Assembly (NCBI GenBank): GCA_030428405.1
Contig: JAUIEH010000110.1
Location: 1-7,782, forward strand
Length of the DNA stretch: 7,782 nucleotides
DNA from: Alphaproteobacteria bacterium
Lineage (GTDB): Bacteria; Pseudomonadota; Alphaproteobacteria; Caulobacterales; Maricaulaceae
Direction: 5' to 3'
Made by a program: the position numbers and the translations under genes. Of the stretch, positions 6,591 through 7,782 are shown piece after piece. Every line of letters starts with the position of its first letter. The first letter of the stretch is position 1. Below the pieces are notes generated by a model. It did no database searches, was not told the DNA's origin, and saw only the letters and a list, made by a program, of their open reading frames with translations.

Positions 6591-7334
6591 ATGAATCAAA
6601 GCGCTGATTCCTCGCCCTCTCCTCGCAGATACGTTGTCGTATCGAGCGGCCTGCCGATCGGCCGGCGCGTCGCTGAGGCTGTAGCGAATCACGGCGCACA
6701 TGCAGCGCTTGTTCGCCAACATGGTGAACGCAGCGCTTCTGATTTGCGCAGCATCGAGTGCGACTTCGCCGATCATGGCGCGCTGACGCACGCTTTAGGC
6801 GAAGCTGACGAAGCCGTCGGCGGCGCCGACTTGTTCGTGTTGTGCGCGGTGCCGCCAATCTCGACGAAAAGCGCGCCGCTGATCGCGCTGTCTGACGCGG
6901 ATTGGTCGCAAAGCTGCGGCGACGCCATTCTCGACCTGCTTCACATGTTCAAAGCCGTCTCCGCCGCACTCGACGGGCGCGACGCCGCCGTCGCCGTTCT
7001 CGGCGCATCCTTCGCCTATTCGGGCGCGAAAGGTCTGGTTGCGCTGTCCGCCGCCCTTGAGGGGCAACGCGGCATGACCAAGTCGGTCGCCCGCCAATGG
7101 GGCGAACGCGGCGTGAGCGTCAACTGGATCGCGCTTGCCGCCGACGCGCTCAGCGACGCCTTCGACGGCGCCGAATTGCCGTTCAAGATGGACGCCGTGC
7201 AGATCGCACTGCAGCGCAGGCCGTCGCTGGAGCAGGACTTGCCGGGCGTGCTCGCGTTTCTCGCCAGCCCGCAAGGCCGCAGCCTGACCGGCGCCAATAT
7301 CAATCTCGACGGTGGCGAGTGGATGACGCCATGA
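6591..7334 (+). CDS. degenerate SDR-fold protein, probable non-catalytic subunit
   Basis: A 247-residue protein with the overall SDR layout but with key residues lost. Aligned without gaps to the next gene's product, the cofactor loop TGAGAGVG becomes VSSGLPIG (17-24), keeping two glycines but not the first and last-but-one of the motif. NNAG becomes LCAV (84-87) and the catalytic Asn becomes Leu114. Counting back from the conserved TK-(S)VA segment (163-167), the Tyr and Lys positions fall on Leu152 and Leu156. A stray YSGAK (143-147) lies about nine residues too early. The C-terminal end is SDR-like (SLTGANINLDGGEW). The fold seems maintained, so this looks like a selected pseudoenzyme rather than a decaying gene: there is no frameshift or stop. 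ATG 6591 is preceded by GAAGAG at 6582-6587, rather close. It overlaps the next SDR gene by ATGA, so the two are probably made together and may form a heteromer. An altered active enzyme remains possible. Confidence 0.85.
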   Translation: MNQSADSSPSPRRYVVVSSGLPIGRRVAEAVANHGAHAALVRQHGERSASDLRSIECDFADHGALTHALGEADEAVGGADLFVLCAVPPISTKSAPLIALSDADWSQSCGDAILDLLHMFKAVSAALDGRDAAVAVLGASFAYSGAKGLVALSAALEGQRGMTKSVARQWGERGVSVNWIALAADALSDAFDGAELPFKMDAVQIALQRRPSLEQDLPGVLAFLASPQGRSLTGANINLDGGEWMTP

Positions 7335-7782
7335 GCGCACAACGACTGAAAGATCCGATCCTGAAAGGTCGCACCGCGGTCGTCACCGGCGCCGGCGCCG
7401 GCGTGGGGCGCGGCATCGCTGAAGCGCTTGGTGACGCCGGCGCGCAGGTCACAGTCGCTGTCCGGCGCAAGGAAACGGGCGATGAGACGGTCGCGCTGAT
7501 CGAACAGGCCGGCGGCGTCGCCATGTCGGTGCAATGCGACGTCGCACAGCGCGGCGATGTCGAACGCATGGTGGACGCGACCATTGAGCGTTTCGGCAGG
7601 CTCGACATTGTCGTGCACAACGCCGCGAGCGGACTGGGCGGCAAACCGGCCAAGCTCGAAGACATCACAGATGAGATGTGGACGGAGCAATGCGGCGTCG
7701 GACTGAACGCAGCGTTCTTCCTCGCGCGCGCCGCATACCCGCATCTGAAAGCGAGTGCGGCGGGACGCTTCATCCTCCTGAG
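7331..7782 (+). CDS. SDR family oxidoreductase, NADP-type (partial, runs off window)
   Basis: The first 150 residues of a classical SDR. TGAGAGVG is at 19-26; Arg45-Arg46 after the second beta strand in place of Asp favour NADP(H). NNAG is HNAA at 96-99 and the catalytic Asn126 is present. The window ends at the fifth beta strand (RFILL), just before the Ser, Tyr and Lys of the active site, so catalytic competence is only partly shown. ATG 7331 overlaps the stop of the degenerate SDR as ATGA, with a GGTGGCGAG stretch upstream, indicating translational coupling. The segment MWTEQCG before helix 4 matches DWSQSCG in the upstream protein, which suggests that the two are related more closely to each other than to the other SDRs here. 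Substrate unknown. Confidence 0.92.
   Translation, partial: MSAQRLKDPILKGRTAVVTGAGAGVGRGIAEALGDAGAQVTVAVRRKETGDETVALIEQAGGVAMSVQCDVAQRGDVERMVDATIERFGRLDIVVHNAASGLGGKPAKLEDITDEMWTEQCGVGLNAAFFLARAAYPHLKASAAGRFILL

Noticed and set aside
6405..6791. 128-codon minus-strand frame across the divergent gap and the degenerate SDR start
   Set aside because: Arg/Ala-rich, no motif, and overlaps both the control region and a supported gene on the other strand.
6591..7334. Degenerate SDR as a decaying pseudogene
   Set aside because: The frame is intact at full length, codon use matches its neighbours, the C-terminal SDR end is kept, and the stop is coupled to the next start; loss of only the functional residues fits a maintained non-catalytic protein better.
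7016..7773. Long minus-strand frames opposite the last two SDR genes (7016-7744 and 7300-7773)
   Set aside because: Shadows of the SDR pair; their translations have no motif, whereas the plus strand has SDR cofactor and C-terminal signatures and a coupled ATGA overlap.

Overview
The window looks like a catabolic gene cluster from a GC-rich alphaproteobacterium. The GC-dominated codon use, the run of short-chain dehydrogenases (SDRs) and a TonB-dependent receptor of the type abundant in Caulobacterales, Hyphomonadaceae and Sphingomonadales all point that way. The exact lineage is inferred. No RNA gene, insertion sequence, integrase or CRISPR array was seen.

There are three transcription blocks. 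Block 1 (plus strand, 1-2983) holds the last codons of an unidentified gene, possibly an aminoglycoside-phosphotransferase-like kinase. It is followed by an ACAD10/11-like acyl-CoA dehydrogenase (128-1426) and two canonical SDRs (1423-2199 and 2210-2983). Start and stop codons overlap or lie within 17 bases, so this is one operon. Block 2 (minus strand, 6233 down to 3051) is a 790-residue TonB-dependent outer-membrane receptor followed by a third canonical SDR. A convincing intrinsic terminator lies between them, directly against the SDR's ribosome binding site. Block 3 (plus strand, from 6591) starts with a degenerate SDR lacking most cofactor-binding and catalytic residues. It overlaps by ATGA a fifth, ordinary-looking SDR that runs off the window end. 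Blocks 1 and 2 converge on a 67-base gap with an 8-bp hairpin. Blocks 2 and 3 diverge from a 357-base gap containing several dyads, a direct repeat and a possible promoter.

Inferred joint role: the receptor imports a scarce or bulky organic compound across the outer membrane. The acyl-CoA dehydrogenase works on its CoA thioester, perhaps a hydroxylated or phosphorylated one if the kinase reading is right. The SDRs oxidise or reduce hydroxyl and keto groups along the route. Residues after the second beta strand suggest two NAD-type SDRs (2210-2983, 3051-3791) and two NADP-type SDRs (1423-2199, 7331 onward). The substrate cannot be read from the sequence.

The most interesting item is the pair at 6591-7782: an apparently inactive SDR translationally coupled to an active-looking SDR. 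It recalls the heteromeric BbsCD dehydrogenase of anaerobic toluene degradation, where one SDR subunit is a pseudoenzyme. The second is the possible kinase plus ACAD10/11-like unit with Asp382 at the usual catalytic Glu position.
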